64,000 nt of DNA from Microbacterium azadirachtae (GCF_000956545.1 NZ_JYIT01000082.1:62001-126000), one strand, 5' to 3'; shown: positions 1 to 9,281, counted from the stretch's first letter. Notes: generated by a model not told the origin, from the sequence alone. Numbers and translations: made by a program.

Positions 1-1
1 G

Positions 2-361
2 GATCTGCGCCGGGCCGTGGGGCAGATGGGGCTGTCGATCGAGGTCGAGCACTTCGGGCACGGCGCCGTGCCCGACCGGGTTGCCCGGGCGATGGCGCTC
101 GCGGCGCGGCAGGCGATCGGCAACGCCGTCGCGCACGCATCCGGCCGCGGACTCGCCGTGGTGGTGGAGGGACACGGCGACACCGGCCTCACCGTCAAGG
201 TCAGCGACACCGGAAGCGGGTTCGATCCGGCGCAGGTCGGCGCGGACCGCCTCGGCATCCGTGCGTCGATCCTCGCCCGGATGGCGGCGGTCGGCGGGGT
301 CGCCACGATCGAGTCCGACCGGCACGGCACGGTCGTGACGCTCGGGTGGTCGCAGTCATGA
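2..361 (+). CDS. Sensor histidine kinase, C-terminal ATPase domain (5' end outside window)
   Basis: The frame is open from the first bases, so this is the last 119 residues of a longer protein. They form a GHKL (HATPase_c) domain: an N-box-like AARQAIGNAVAHA segment, a G1 box DTGSGFD and the closing LGIRASILARMAAVGG with a final TVVTLGW strand. This layout is typical of NarX/DesK-type kinases that pair with LuxR-family response regulators (family knowledge). No response regulator follows, so the partner may lie upstream, outside the window. The stop codon overlaps the next start as ATGA, which implies translational coupling with the membrane protein downstream. Confidence 0.85.
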   Translation, partial: DLRRAVGQMGLSIEVEHFGHGAVPDRVARAMALAARQAIGNAVAHASGRGLAVVVEGHGDTGLTVKVSDTGSGFDPAQVGADRLGIRASILARMAAVGGVATIESDRHGTVVTLGWSQS

Positions 362-1365
362 GGCTCACCGTCCGCATGGTGGCGACCGGGCTGGCGCTCG
401 TGTTCGCCTGCTACTTCGCCGCGCGTGCCCTGTGGTGGACCACGCCGCCGCCGCGCCCGATGCTCGTGCTGCTGGCCGTCGCGATCTATCTCGGCTCCTT
501 CGCGGTGATCGCGATCGTCGGTGCGGGGCGCTCGGTGCAGATGCCGCGCTGGGCAGCCGCCCTGGCGCTCGCCTCCGCGCTCGCCATCCCGCAGCTGAGC
601 AACCTCGGTCTCGACGCCGCAGACCTGCGCGCCCCCTACGCGACCTGGTACATCGGCTCCGTCGGACTGACCGGCGTGGTCTGCATCGTGCGGCGCCGCC
701 CGTGGGCGGGCTGGATCGTGCTCCTCCTGCTCACCCTGTCCTCGACAGCCTGGATCGGTTTCCTGCAGGCTCTGGGCCTGGGGCTGGTCGGGTCGACGGT
801 CTGGATGGTGATCGCTCAGCTGCTGGTCGCGTTCTGGCGGCGCGCCGTGCGCGACACCGATCGGCTCGCGGGGATCCAGCAGGCGGCATCCGCCTGGCAG
901 GCGACGCAGATCGTGCGTCAGCGCGAGCGCCGGGAGCGGGTGCAATACGCGCTGACCGTCGCGGGCCCCGTACTCAGCCGCGTGATCGAGACGCGCGGCG
1001 AGCTCTCTCCGGACGAGAAGCGCGCCGCGCACCTGGCCGAGGGACGTCTGCGGGACGAGATCCGGGGCGGCGAGCTGCTCAACGAGCGCGCCCGTGCGGC
1101 GATCGAGTCCGCGCGCGCCCGCGGCGCGTCGGTCACGGTGTTCGACGACGGCGGCCTGGAGGGGCTGGACGAGCACAGCAAGGGGCGCATCCGCGAGGAG
1201 CTGGCTGACGTGCTCTCCGGCTCCTCCTCGGCGCGGCTCATCATCCGTGCCCCCAAGGACGCGAGGATCGCGGTCACCGTCGTCGGCCGATCTGCGGCAG
1301 GCGAGTCGTCCGACGAGGACTCCGTGGAGCTCTGGCACGAGATCCCGCGCGCCGAGACGGATTGA
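358..1365 (+). CDS. Membrane protein with kinase-like cytoplasmic tail
   Basis: 335 residues from the ATG that overlaps the preceding stop (ATGA). The N-terminal ~150 residues hold about five or six hydrophobic segments. They are followed by a charged helical stretch (WQATQIVRQRERRERVQYAL) and a soluble C-terminal part with EGRLRDEIRGGELLNERAR and a GASVTVFDDGG strand. That part resembles the degenerate ATPase-like tails found in some actinobacterial kinase-associated membrane proteins, but I see no phospho-acceptor His in an H-box and no intact G boxes. It is probably an accessory or sensory subunit of the kinase encoded just upstream. The function is not established. Confidence 0.75.
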   Translation: MRLTVRMVATGLALVFACYFAARALWWTTPPPRPMLVLLAVAIYLGSFAVIAIVGAGRSVQMPRWAAALALASALAIPQLSNLGLDAADLRAPYATWYIGSVGLTGVVCIVRRRPWAGWIVLLLLTLSSTAWIGFLQALGLGLVGSTVWMVIAQLLVAFWRRAVRDTDRLAGIQQAASAWQATQIVRQRERRERVQYALTVAGPVLSRVIETRGELSPDEKRAAHLAEGRLRDEIRGGELLNERARAAIESARARGASVTVFDDGGLEGLDEHSKGRIREELADVLSGSSSARLIIRAPKDARIAVTVVGRSAAGESSDEDSVELWHEIPRAETD

Positions 1366-1407
1366 TCCCGCCGCCGGGTGCCGAATCCGGAGGCCGGCAG
1401 AAGAAAG

Positions 1408-1440
1408 GGCGAGGGGCGGCGAAGCCGCCCGCCCCTCGCC
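1408..1440. terminator. GC-rich stem-loop after the membrane protein gene
   Basis: GGCGAGGGG at 1408-1416 pairs with CCCCTCGCC at 1432-1440, with a small inner CGGC/GCCG stem. It lies 43 nt after the stop of the upstream operon. There is no clear T-run, so terminator function is inferred from position and stem strength. Confidence 0.45.
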
Positions 1441-1638
1441 AGGTGCGGAACAGTTACCCGAAAACCGTCCGCAAAGACCGGAGATCGTCTGCCTACCCTG
1501 TGGCGGAGATCCGGTCGAACGCGAAGCGTTGCAAGAAAGAGTCTTCCGGGTCGTGCAAAAGATGTCTGTAGGTATTTTGGGGGACAAATCCGGACGCAGG
1601 TGATAATCCGGATACGAAGCCGGTCCGCAGGCCCGGGT

Positions 1639-1866
1639 TCAGCCCGAGAAGCGGCCCCACGGGATGTCTCGCCGCAGGGGGGAGCGCAGGGCGCGCTGAT
1701 TGCGCTCCCACGCCGACACCGGCTTCTGCGCGGCCACGGCGTCGGCCTCCTCCGCCACGAACGCCTCGGAGAGCACGGCGATGAGCGCCGCGAGCTCCTC
1801 TTCGCTCGCGGTTCCGCGGAGCACCTGGATCTCGACGGCGTCGGCCGCTGCGTCCTCCGCGCTCAC
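1639..1866 (-). CDS. accE: Acyl-CoA carboxylase epsilon subunit
   Basis: 75 residues starting at a GTG that overlaps the stop of the carboxyltransferase gene (GTGA). The sequence has the family pattern: a short strand [22 protein letters not shown] near the N-terminus and a Trp-containing C-terminal part ([26 protein letters not shown]). In actinobacteria this small subunit stabilises or activates acyl-CoA carboxylase complexes built from a biotinylated alpha subunit and an AccD-type beta subunit (family knowledge). Its overlap with the beta-subunit gene supports 1:1 co-translation. Confidence 0.88.
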   Translation of the reverse strand: MSAEDAAADAVEIQVLRGTASEEELAALIAVLSEAFVAEEADAVAAQKPVSAWERNQRALRSPLRRDIPWGRFSG

Positions 1867-3452
1867 AGCGGGATGTTCCCGTGCTTCTTCGGGGGCAGCT
1901 CGGCGCGCTTCCCCCGCAGCGCGCGTAGCGCCTTCGCGATCGAGACGCGCGTGTTGGCCGGCTCGATGACCCCGTCGATCTCGCCGCGCTCGGCAGCGAG
2001 GAAGGGGCTGGTGACGTTGTAGGTGTACTCGTTCGCCAGGCGCGTGCGCACGGCGGCGACGTCCTCGCCGGCCTCCTCGGCGCGCTTGATCTCCCCGCGG
2101 TACAGGATGTTCACCGCGCCCTGGCCGCCCATGACGGCGATCTCGGCGGTCGGCCACGCGAGGTTGACGTCGGCGCCCAGCTGCTTCGAGCCCATGACGA
2201 TGTAGGCGCCGCCATAGGCCTTGCGCAGGATCACGGTGACCAGCGGCACCGTGGCCTCCGCGTAGGCGTAGATGAGCTTCGCGCCGCGGCGGATCACGCC
2301 GGTCCACTCCTGGTCCGTGCCGGGCAGGTATCCGGGCACGTCGACGAGGGTGACGATCGGGATCGAGAACGCGTCGCAGAAGCGGACGAAGCGGCTGGCC
2401 TTCTCGCCGGCCTCGATGTTCAGGGTTCCCGCCATCTGGGACGGCTGGTTGGCGATGATGCCGACCGAGCGTCCCTCCACGCGGCCGAAGCCGATCACGA
2501 TGTTGGGTGCGAACAGCGGCTGCACCTCGAGGAACTCCGCGCCGTCGACGACGCGCTCGATGACGGTGTGGATGTCGTAGGGCTGGTTCGCCGAGTCCGG
2601 GATGAGGGTGTTCAGCGTACGGTCGGCGTCCGTGGTCTCGAACTCGAAGTCGCTGGAGTAGGTGGGCAGCTCCGCCATGTTGTTGTCCGGCAGGAAGCCG
2701 AGCAGGGTGCGGGCGTAGTCGATCGCGTCGTCCTCGTCCTCGGCGAGGTAGTGCGCGACGCCCGAGCGGGTGTTGTGCGTGTACGCGCCGCCGAGCTCCT
2801 CCATGCCGACGTCCTCGCCGGTCACGGTCTTGATCACGTCGGGGCCCGTCACGAACATCTGGCTGGTCTTGTCGACCATGATCACGAAGTCGGTCAGCGC
2901 GGGGCCGTACACGGCACCGCCGGCAGCCGGGCCCATGATGATGGAGATCTGCGGGATCACGCCGGAGGAGCGGGTGTTGTGGCGGAAGATCTCGCCGTAC
3001 TTGCTGAGCGCGAGCACGCCCTCCTGGATGCGCGCGCCGCCCGAGTCGAGGATGCCGATGATCGGCACGCCGCTGCGCAGCGCGAACTCCATGATCTTGA
3101 TGATCTTATCGCCGGAGACCTCGCCCAGCGAGCCGCCGAAGGTCGTGAAGTCCTGCGAGTAGACGGCGACCGTGCGTCCGTTGATGGTGCCGACGCCGGT
3201 GACCACCGAATCGCCGTACGGGCGGTTCTTGTCCATCCCGAACGCGGTCGTGCGGTGGCGGACGTACTCGTCGAACTCGACGAAGCTGCCCGGATCCACC
3301 AGCAGCTCGATGCGCTCGCGGGCGGTCATCTTGCCCTTGGCGTGCTGCTTCTCCTTCGCCTTCGCCTCGGCCGAGACGACGGCCTCGTCGTAGCGGGCGC
3401 GGAGGTCGGCGATCTTGCCGGCGGTCGTGTAGAGGTCAGGCGTGTCCGTCAC
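1863..3452 (-). CDS. accD: Acyl-CoA (propionyl-CoA) carboxylase beta subunit
   Basis: Biotin-dependent carboxyltransferase that moves CO2 from carboxybiotin to acetyl- or propionyl-CoA, supplying malonyl- or methylmalonyl-CoA for lipid synthesis. The 529 residues match the usual ~530. The two crotonase-like halves carry the expected glycine-rich motifs ([20 protein letters not shown] in the N-half; [14 protein letters not shown] in the C-half). I chose GTG 3452 ([10 protein letters not shown]): a TAATGT -10 box ends 7 nt upstream, as for a leaderless mRNA, and a GTG at 3461 would overlap that box. The gene is divergent from birA, whose product biotinylates the partner subunit; the biotinylated alpha subunit itself is not in this window. 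Confidence 0.93.
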   Translation of the reverse strand: MTDTPDLYTTAGKIADLRARYDEAVVSAEAKAKEKQHAKGKMTARERIELLVDPGSFVEFDEYVRHRTTAFGMDKNRPYGDSVVTGVGTINGRTVAVYSQDFTTFGGSLGEVSGDKIIKIMEFALRSGVPIIGILDSGGARIQEGVLALSKYGEIFRHNTRSSGVIPQISIIMGPAAGGAVYGPALTDFVIMVDKTSQMFVTGPDVIKTVTGEDVGMEELGGAYTHNTRSGVAHYLAEDEDDAIDYARTLLGFLPDNNMAELPTYSSDFEFETTDADRTLNTLIPDSANQPYDIHTVIERVVDGAEFLEVQPLFAPNIVIGFGRVEGRSVGIIANQPSQMAGTLNIEAGEKASRFVRFCDAFSIPIVTLVDVPGYLPGTDQEWTGVIRRGAKLIYAYAEATVPLVTVILRKAYGGAYIVMGSKQLGADVNLAWPTAEIAVMGGQGAVNILYRGEIKRAEEAGEDVAAVRTRLANEYTYNVTSPFLAAERGEIDGVIEPANTRVSIAKALRALRGKRAELPPKKHGNIPL

Positions 3453-3459
3453 GGTCTCC

Positions 3460-3465
3460 ACATTA
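3460..3465 (-). promoter_or_regulatory. -10 box of leaderless accD-accE transcript
   Basis: TAATGT on the minus strand, 7 nt before the GTG start at 3452. The TANNNT spacing matches actinobacterial leaderless promoters and decides the start choice. Confidence 0.55.
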
Positions 3466-3573
3466 GCGCCGGGCCCGCGACGTCCGTTGGATGAGAGGCA
3501 CAACTCCGGGGCCGGATCCTCTGTGCGGACCCTCCGAGCCGCCTGGGCGTCTCGAGGCCTCAGGCGGCGCGGA

Positions 3574-3579
3574 TAGGGT
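3574..3579 (+). promoter_or_regulatory. -10 box of leaderless birA transcript
   Basis: TAGGGT, 6 nt before the ATG at 3586. No Shine-Dalgarno sequence is present between the box and the start. Confidence 0.55.
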
Positions 3580-3585
3580 GACCGC

Positions 3586-4353
3586 ATGAGCTTCCCGCAC
3601 AGCACGGCCGCCGCGGCGCGGCTCGAGGTCGTCGCGTCCACCGGGTCCACGAACGCCGACCTGCGCGCGCACGCCGACGACGACCGGGGGTGGCCGCACT
3701 TGTCGGCGATCCTCACCGAGGATCAGGTCGCCGGTCGCGGGCGCCTCGACCGCGTCTGGACCGCGCCGGCCGGCGCGGCGATCGCGCTGTCGGTGCTGCT
3801 CCGCGTTGCCGATGTGCCCATCCCTCAGCGCGGCTGGATCCCGCTCGCCGCGGGGCTCGCGATGGCCGACGCGATCGCTGCGCAGCTGCCGGAGCGGAGC
3901 GTCGGCGTGAAGTGGCCGAACGACGTGCTGGTGGGGGAGCGGAAGATCTGCGGGATCCTGGCCGAGGCGTCGGGATCCGATGTCGTGATCGTCGGATCCG
4001 GCGTCAACACGCGGATGACGGCCGAGCAGCTGCCCGTGCAGACCGCGACGTCGTTCGCCGTCGAGGGCGTCGAGGCCGACGTCGACCTGCTGGTGGCGGG
4101 CTATCTCGCACGCCTGGACGGGTGGATCGCACGGCTCGCCGAGAGCGGCTCGGCCGTCGCGAGCGGTCTGCACGACGCGGTCGCGGCGCGGTGCGTCACG
4201 CTCGGTCGCACCGTGCGCGTGATGCTGCCCGGCGGCGACGACCTGGTGGGCGAGGCGACGGGCCTCGGCGGCGACGGCTGCCTCCTGGTCTCGGCCGGCG
4301 GGTCGGTGCACCGCATCGCGGCCGGCGACGTCGTGCACGTGCGCCCGGCCTGA
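3586..4353 (+). CDS. birA: Biotin--[acetyl-CoA-carboxylase] ligase
   Basis: Attaches biotin to the carrier domain of acyl-CoA carboxylase through biotinyl-5'-AMP. The 255 residues cover the catalytic and C-terminal domains only; there is no N-terminal helix-turn-helix, so this is a monofunctional ligase and not a biotin repressor. Visible motifs are STGSTN (18-23), the adenylate-binding loop GRGRLDRVW (50-58), KWPND (109-113) with [11 protein letters not shown], and the C-terminal barrel. It is divergent from the carboxyltransferase operon, which fits its job. A -10 box 6 nt before the ATG suggests a leaderless mRNA. Confidence 0.93.
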   Translation: MSFPHSTAAAARLEVVASTGSTNADLRAHADDDRGWPHLSAILTEDQVAGRGRLDRVWTAPAGAAIALSVLLRVADVPIPQRGWIPLAAGLAMADAIAAQLPERSVGVKWPNDVLVGERKICGILAEASGSDVVIVGSGVNTRMTAEQLPVQTATSFAVEGVEADVDLLVAGYLARLDGWIARLAESGSAVASGLHDAVAARCVTLGRTVRVMLPGGDDLVGEATGLGGDGCLLVSAGGSVHRIAAGDVVHVRPA

Positions 4354-4413
4354 GCCGGCGCGTCCCATGGCGCGGGAGGGCCTACGGCGTCGCGCCGGGC
4401 GGCGCCTCCGGGA

Positions 4414-5778
4414 TCATCGGCGCAGGGAGAGCAGCTCCGTGCAGGTGAGCGTGAGAGAGCGCCAGGGGGCGACGGGCAAGGTCACGGTGTCGGGCGGCCT
4501 GGCCGATCCGCATTGATCCATCGCGGCGATGACGGCGCTCGGCCATTCGGCGACGGTCGCGCGCAGGGAGTAGGGGTGAAGATCGCCGCGCCCCATGATG
4601 CCCACCACCGCGATGCAGGCGATCACGGAGATCGCCGTGGTGATCGCGACCCGTCGCCCCGGAGACGCTGCGGCGTCCGCGCGGCGAGCGCGGGAGACGA
4701 GGATCGCGGTCGCGAGCGGGATCACGGCGCTGAGAAGCATCCCGGACGGTACCCCGTAGCGGATGTTGACGATGAGCGTATCGATGTGATCGAGACCGAA
4801 CTCGGCGTACCGGAACCCGTCCTGGCTGTTCGCCCACGCGCTGCCCGTGTAGGTCGCGGCCGAGCCGAGGATCAGCGCGATCGTGAGCAGGCGCTGTGTC
4901 GAGGTGCCTTTCCACAGGGCGATCACCGTCGCTGCGGCGATGGGGATGAGGATGATCCACGCGACGAGCAGCCCGGAGGAATGAATGAGATTCCGGACGG
5001 CGACCGGGTCGGCCTGAACCAGCGGAATGACGGTGTTGACCATCCAGCCGAGGAAGGTGGATCCGACGCTCAGCGGGCCTTCGCTGGTCGCCCGCGGGAC
5101 CAGGAGCGCGGTGACGATCTGCCAGGCCGCACCGACCAGGAACGCCGCGAAGATCGGGAACGCGCGCGCGTGTGCGCGTCGCGCGCGGAACGGGATCAGC
5201 CAGAAGAAGAAGACGCACTGGATCTCCGTCATCACGAGTGCGAACGCGAGGAGCGCCCAGGCGATGCCGGTGGACCACCGTCGGGGTCGATAGAGCAGCA
5301 GCCACGGCATGATCCACATGGCGTAGACGTGCAGGTCTGCGAGGTTGCCGATCGTCTCCTGTGTGGCCAGGGGGAGCAGCATCGTGATCGCCGCCAGGGT
5401 GAGGCGGGCCGGGATCCAGGGCACGAGGTCACGCGACAGCCAGTACACGGCCGCCGCAGCCAGGCCCACGAGCACCGAGCAGATCGCGAAGATCAGCATC
5501 GGGTAGCGCACCACGTCGAAGAAGGGATAGATCACCGCGACGACCAAGCGCGGGATCAGGTGCTGGTACCCCGCATAGCCGTGCACGATGACGTTCCACG
5601 CCCCATCGCGCACGGCCTCGTCGAGAAAGATGTTGGCGTCCTCGGCCCACGGGCGTCGGCGGTGGTCGGCGGGGACCCGCACCCACGTCACCCAGGCGCC
5701 CGCGATCACGATCGTCATGACAGTCGCCCACTCGAGCAGACGGCGCGTCCGGGTCGGCGGGCGGTGCGATACGGTCAT
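4414..5778 (-). CDS. Multi-pass membrane protein, possible GT-C glycosyltransferase
   Basis: 454 residues with one transmembrane segment near residue 18, a long extracytoplasmic loop containing RRPWAEDANIFLDEAV and a conserved-looking GYAGYQHLIPR, then roughly nine more hydrophobic segments. An acidic pair in the first large loop followed by many helices is the general plan of GT-C enzymes that use polyprenyl-phosphate sugars (family knowledge). The match here is only by architecture, so substrate and activity are unknown. It is a single gene, divergent from the ABC-F gene and convergent with birA. Confidence 0.7.
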   Translation of the reverse strand: MTVSHRPPTRTRRLLEWATVMTIVIAGAWVTWVRVPADHRRRPWAEDANIFLDEAVRDGAWNVIVHGYAGYQHLIPRLVVAVIYPFFDVVRYPMLIFAICSVLVGLAAAAVYWLSRDLVPWIPARLTLAAITMLLPLATQETIGNLADLHVYAMWIMPWLLLYRPRRWSTGIAWALLAFALVMTEIQCVFFFWLIPFRARRAHARAFPIFAAFLVGAAWQIVTALLVPRATSEGPLSVGSTFLGWMVNTVIPLVQADPVAVRNLIHSSGLLVAWIILIPIAAATVIALWKGTSTQRLLTIALILGSAATYTGSAWANSQDGFRYAEFGLDHIDTLIVNIRYGVPSGMLLSAVIPLATAILVSRARRADAAASPGRRVAITTAISVIACIAVVGIMGRGDLHPYSLRATVAEWPSAVIAAMDQCGSARPPDTVTLPVAPWRSLTLTCTELLSLRR

Positions 5779-5885
5779 CCCGCCCCCTCGATCGTGTGAA
5801 CACCGGTCCTGACGACGTTATCGCAGGGCGTCCGGAAGGCGCGTGCAGGAACACGACGGCTCCGTTCCGTACGCTGGGATCCGAC

Positions 5886-7706
5886 ATGGCACATCTTCTC
5901 GGGGCCGAAGGGCTCCATCTCGAGTTCCCCACCCGCGTCGTCTTCGACTCGGTCACCCTCGGCATCGAGGAGGGCGATCGGATCGGCATCGTCGGCCGCA
6001 ACGGCGACGGCAAGTCCAGCCTGCTCGCGATGCTCGCCGGTCGCCTGGAGCCGGACGCGGGCCGGGTGACGGTGCGCGGAGGCACGACGATCGGCGTGCT
6101 CGACCAGGCGGACGTGCTCGACGACGCGCTCACCGTGGGACGCGCGATCGTCGGCGACGCCCCCGAGCACGAATGGGCGGGCGACGCCACGGTGCGCGAC
6201 GTGATCGACGGGCTCGTGAGCGACCTGGACTGGGATGCCTCGGTCGCCGATCTCTCGGGCGGGCAGCGCCGGCGGGTCGCCCTGGCGAAGCTGCTCGCCG
6301 GGGACTGGGACATCGTGGCTCTCGACGAGCCCACCAACCACCTGGACGTCGAGGCCATCGGATGGCTCGCGGAGCACCTGAAGCGGCGCTGGCCGGCGAA
6401 CCAGGGCGCGCTCATGGTCGTCACGCACGACCGCTGGTTCCTGGACGAGGTGTGCACCGAGACGTGGGAGGTGCACGACCGGATCGTCGAGCCGTTCGAG
6501 GGCGGGTACGCGGCGTACATCCTGCAGCGTGTCGAACGGGACCGGATGGCGGCGGCGACCGAGGCCAAGCGGCAGAACCTCGCCCGCAAAGAGCTCGCCT
6601 GGCTGCGCCGCGGCGCTCCGGCGCGCACCTCGAAGCCGAAGTTCCGCATCGACGCGGCGAACGCGCTCATCGCCGACGTGCCGGAGATCCGCGACCGGAT
6701 CGGGCTGCAGTCGCTCGCGGTCTCGCGCCTCGGCAAAGATGTCGTCGACCTCATCGACGCGGGCGTCACCTTCCCGGCGACCGCCACCGCGCCGGAACGC
6801 ACGGTGCTGCGCGACGTGGAATGGCGGATCGCGCCGGGGGAGCGCACCGGCATCCTCGGGGTGAACGGCGCGGGCAAGTCGACGCTGCTGAGCCTCGTCG
6901 CCGGCACTCTGGCCCCCACGAGCGGACGCGTCACGCACGGCAAGACCGTGCAGGTGCGCACGCTCACGCAGCGGCTGGACGAGCTGCAGGACGTGTGGGA
7001 CGAACCCGTCCGGGTCGTGATCGGACGCCTGCGGACGACGTACACGTTCGGCACCGGATCCAAAGCCGCCGAGCTCACCCCCGGTCAGCTGCTGGAGCGG
7101 CTGGGCTTCTCGTCGGCGCAGCTGTCCACGCCGGTCAAGGACCTCTCCGGAGGGCAGCAGCGCCGGCTGCAGCTGCTGCTCGTGCTGCTGGATCAGCCCA
7201 ACGTGATGATCCTCGACGAGCCCACGAACGACATGGACACCGACATGCTCGCCGCGATCGAGGATCTCCTGGACTCGTGGCCGGGCACGCTCCTCGTCGT
7301 CAGTCACGACCGGTACTTCCTGGAACGGGTGACGGATCAGCAGTACGCCATCCTCGGCGGGCGCCTGCGGCATCTGCCCGGAGGCGTGGACGAGTATCTG
7401 CGTCTGCGCGCGCTCGAGCAGGCTGCGCCGAAGGACACCGTGACGGCTCCCGGATCCACGCCGACGGCGGCCGGATCCGCCCTCGCGGGCGCCGACCGCC
7501 GTGCGGCGGAGAAGGAGGTGTCGGCGCTCGAACGGCGCATGCAGAAGCTCGCCGAGCAGATCGACCGCGCCAAGCACGCCCTCGCCGACCATGATCAGTC
7601 CGACTACGCGGGTCTCGGCGAGAAGATGAAGGCCATCCAGGAGCAGCAGGACGAGGTCGACGAACTCGAGCTGCGCTGGTTCGAGCTCACCGAGCAGCTG
7701 GGCTGA
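5886..7706 (+). CDS. ABC-F family ATPase (Uup/EttA-like)
   Basis: 606 residues from the ATG at 5886 (MAHLLGAEGL); an upstream in-frame extension is non-conserved. It has two ABC domains and no membrane segments. Domain 1 has Walker A GRNGDGKSS (37-45), signature LSGGQRRRVALAKLL and Walker B VALDEPTNHLD. Domain 2 has GVNGAGKST, LSGGQQRRLQLL and MILDEPTNDMD. A charged linker follows domain 1, and the C-terminus (from RRAAEKEVSALERRMQKL) is a coiled coil like that of Uup. ABC-F proteins act on ribosomes or nucleic acids and not in transport (family knowledge). The 3' end overlaps the convergent flavoprotein gene by 20 nt. Confidence 0.9.
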   Translation: MAHLLGAEGLHLEFPTRVVFDSVTLGIEEGDRIGIVGRNGDGKSSLLAMLAGRLEPDAGRVTVRGGTTIGVLDQADVLDDALTVGRAIVGDAPEHEWAGDATVRDVIDGLVSDLDWDASVADLSGGQRRRVALAKLLAGDWDIVALDEPTNHLDVEAIGWLAEHLKRRWPANQGALMVVTHDRWFLDEVCTETWEVHDRIVEPFEGGYAAYILQRVERDRMAAATEAKRQNLARKELAWLRRGAPARTSKPKFRIDAANALIADVPEIRDRIGLQSLAVSRLGKDVVDLIDAGVTFPATATAPERTVLRDVEWRIAPGERTGILGVNGAGKSTLLSLVAGTLAPTSGRVTHGKTVQVRTLTQRLDELQDVWDEPVRVVIGRLRTTYTFGTGSKAAELTPGQLLERLGFSSAQLSTPVKDLSGGQQRRLQLLLVLLDQPNVMILDEPTNDMDTDMLAAIEDLLDSWPGTLLVVSHDRYFLERVTDQQYAILGGRLRHLPGGVDEYLRLRALEQAAPKDTVTAPGSTPTAAGSALAGADRRAAEKEVSALERRMQKLAEQIDRAKHALADHDQSDYAGLGEKMKAIQEQQDEVDELELRWFELTEQLG

Positions 7707-8652
7707 GCGCGGCCTCGCCGGCCAGCCGGAAGTCGTCCTCGACGAGCGCCCCGTTGACGGCGGCACCCGCCATGGCGCCCGCACCGACCGCCATCGGCAC
7801 GGTCGCCATCGGGTTCACGACGTTGCCCGCAGCCCAGATCCGGGGATGAGAGGTCTTGCCGGCGGCGTCCGCCTGCAGGAACGCCCCGAGGCCCGACGGG
7901 AGCTCCGCGCGGGCGAGGCGCAGCTCGTCGAGGAAGCCGTCGTGCGGCACCGGCCGGCCGCCGGTGAACACCGCGTCCACGGGGATCTCGGCACCGTCGG
8001 CAGTGCGGATCGCGGCGACCGCGGTCCCCTCGCCGATCACCTCGATCGCCGGCGACGCGACGATCTCGACGCCGCGGGCCCGCAGCAGGCGCTCGTCCTC
8101 GGGGTCGAGGGCGCCGAGCCCCGCCGAGAAGAGCACCACGTCTCCGCTCCACTGCCGCACCATCTTCGCCTGATGCAGGGACGCCGGTGAGCTCGCGAGC
8201 ACCGCCAGGCGGCGATCGCGCACCTCCCAGCCGTGGCAGTAGGGGCAGTGCAGCACGCTCGTGCCCCAGCGCTCGGCGAGCCCGGGGACCGCGGCGAGCT
8301 CGTCGCTGATGCCGCTGGCGACCACGAGCGCGCGGGTGCGCTCCTCGGCGCCCTCCTCGAGGACGACCGTGAGCGCGTCGCCGTCCTCGCGCACCGCGGC
8401 CACCGCGCCCGCGCGGAACGCGACGCCGTAGGCGGCGGCCTCGGCCCTCCCGCGCTGCACGAGATCCAGGGGCGGGGTCCCCTCGTTGCCGAGGACGCCG
8501 TGCATGTGCGCGGCGAAGCGGTTGCGCGGCAGGCCGGCATCGACGACCAGGGTGCGGCGTCGCGCCCGTCCGAGCAGGAGGGCGGCGGAGAGGCCCGCCG
8601 CCCCGCCTCCGATGACGATCGCATCCCACGAGGGGGAGTTCAGGGTTTCCAT
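7687..8652 (-). CDS. Thioredoxin-reductase-like FAD/NAD(P)-dependent oxidoreductase
   Basis: 321 residues. An FAD-binding dinucleotide fold IVIGGGAAGLSAA (about 13-25) is followed by a CPYC pair at 136-139 in the motif HCPYCHGWE, where thioredoxin reductases have their redox-active disulfide, and an AAGNV segment near the C-terminus binds the second part of FAD. It is shorter and more divergent than true TrxB and belongs to the flavoprotein group often found beside regulators (family knowledge). It is divergent from an XRE-cupin regulator with 68 nt between the starts, which suggests that regulator controls it. Its electron acceptor is unknown. Confidence 0.85.
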   Translation of the reverse strand: METLNSPSWDAIVIGGGAAGLSAALLLGRARRRTLVVDAGLPRNRFAAHMHGVLGNEGTPPLDLVQRGRAEAAAYGVAFRAGAVAAVREDGDALTVVLEEGAEERTRALVVASGISDELAAVPGLAERWGTSVLHCPYCHGWEVRDRRLAVLASSPASLHQAKMVRQWSGDVVLFSAGLGALDPEDERLLRARGVEIVASPAIEVIGEGTAVAAIRTADGAEIPVDAVFTGGRPVPHDGFLDELRLARAELPSGLGAFLQADAAGKTSHPRIWAAGNVVNPMATVPMAVGAGAMAGAAVNGALVEDDFRLAGEAALSPAAR

Positions 8653-8675
8653 GGATCCAGTCCACGGGTAGCATC

Positions 8676-8708
8676 GCGGAATCGCAATCGAGTTTGCGGA
8701 ATCGGCAA
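8676..8708. promoter_or_regulatory. Putative operator between flavoprotein and XRE regulator genes
   Basis: GCGGAATCG occurs at 8676-8684 and again at 8696-8704, exactly 20 bp (two helical turns) apart. Overlapping them, CGCAA (8683-8687) and TTGCG (8694-8698) form an inverted repeat. The element lies in the 68-nt divergent promoter region, so it is a natural site for the XRE regulator. Confidence 0.4.
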
Positions 8709-8720
8709 GAGGAGACGATC

Positions 8721-9281
8721 GTGCAGGACGAGCTCGCCCAGGTGGGACCGCGGCTGCGAGCGGCCCGCAGGGCCCGCGGGTGGACTCTGGACGAGCTGGC
8801 GGAGCGGGCCGAGATGTCGGCCAGCACGCTGTCCCGCCTGGAGTCGGGAAAGCGTCAGGCCAGCCTCGAGCTGCTGCTGCCGCTGACCCGGCGCCTGGGC
8901 ATCCGGCTCGACGACCTCCTGCCCGACGAGGCGCCGGATCCCCGCATCCGCCGCCCGGTGATCCGCCGGGACGGACTCATCATCGTGCCGCTCTCGCCGG
9001 AGGGGTCTCCCGTGCACACCTACCGGATCACCTATCCGCCGGTGACCCGGCTGCCGGCGCTGCGCGTGCATGACGGGTACGAGTGGTTCTCCGTCATCTC
9101 CGGCCGGCTCCGCCTGCGGCTCGGTGCGCAGGATCTCGTCCTCGGCCGCGGGGAGGCCGCCGAGTTCGACACCCGTACGCCGCATGCCATGTCCGCGGCC
9201 GGCGGACGTCCGGCGCAGATCATCAGCATCTTCAACGACGAGGGCGTCCGCATGCACACGCACGTCGCGGATCCTTCCTGA
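8721..9281 (+). CDS. XRE-family transcriptional regulator with C-terminal cupin
   Basis: 186 residues from GTG 8721, which has a GAGGAG ribosome site about 8 nt upstream; an earlier in-frame TTG at 8694 lies inside the putative operator and is less likely. Residues ~8-62 form a lambda-repressor-type HTH (RAARRARGWTLDELAERAEMSASTLSRLESGKR). Residues ~95-180 form a cupin_2 barrel (HDGYEWFSVISGRLRLRLG ... EFDTRTPHAMSAAG), probably a ligand sensor. It is likely autoregulatory and controls the divergent flavoprotein gene (inference from arrangement). Confidence 0.88.
   Translation: MQDELAQVGPRLRAARRARGWTLDELAERAEMSASTLSRLESGKRQASLELLLPLTRRLGIRLDDLLPDEAPDPRIRRPVIRRDGLIIVPLSPEGSPVHTYRITYPPVTRLPALRVHDGYEWFSVISGRLRLRLGAQDLVLGRGEAAEFDTRTPHAMSAAGGRPAQIISIFNDEGVRMHTHVADPS

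Noticed and set aside
2568-3494. Plus-strand 308-codon frame opposite the carboxyltransferase gene
   Set aside because: Composition is Val/Arg/Asp/His-rich without motifs, and the opposite strand encodes a full-length AccD.
8694-8720. Earlier TTG start for the XRE regulator
   Set aside because: It lies within the putative operator repeats and lacks a ribosome site, whereas GTG 8721 has GAGGAG at good distance.
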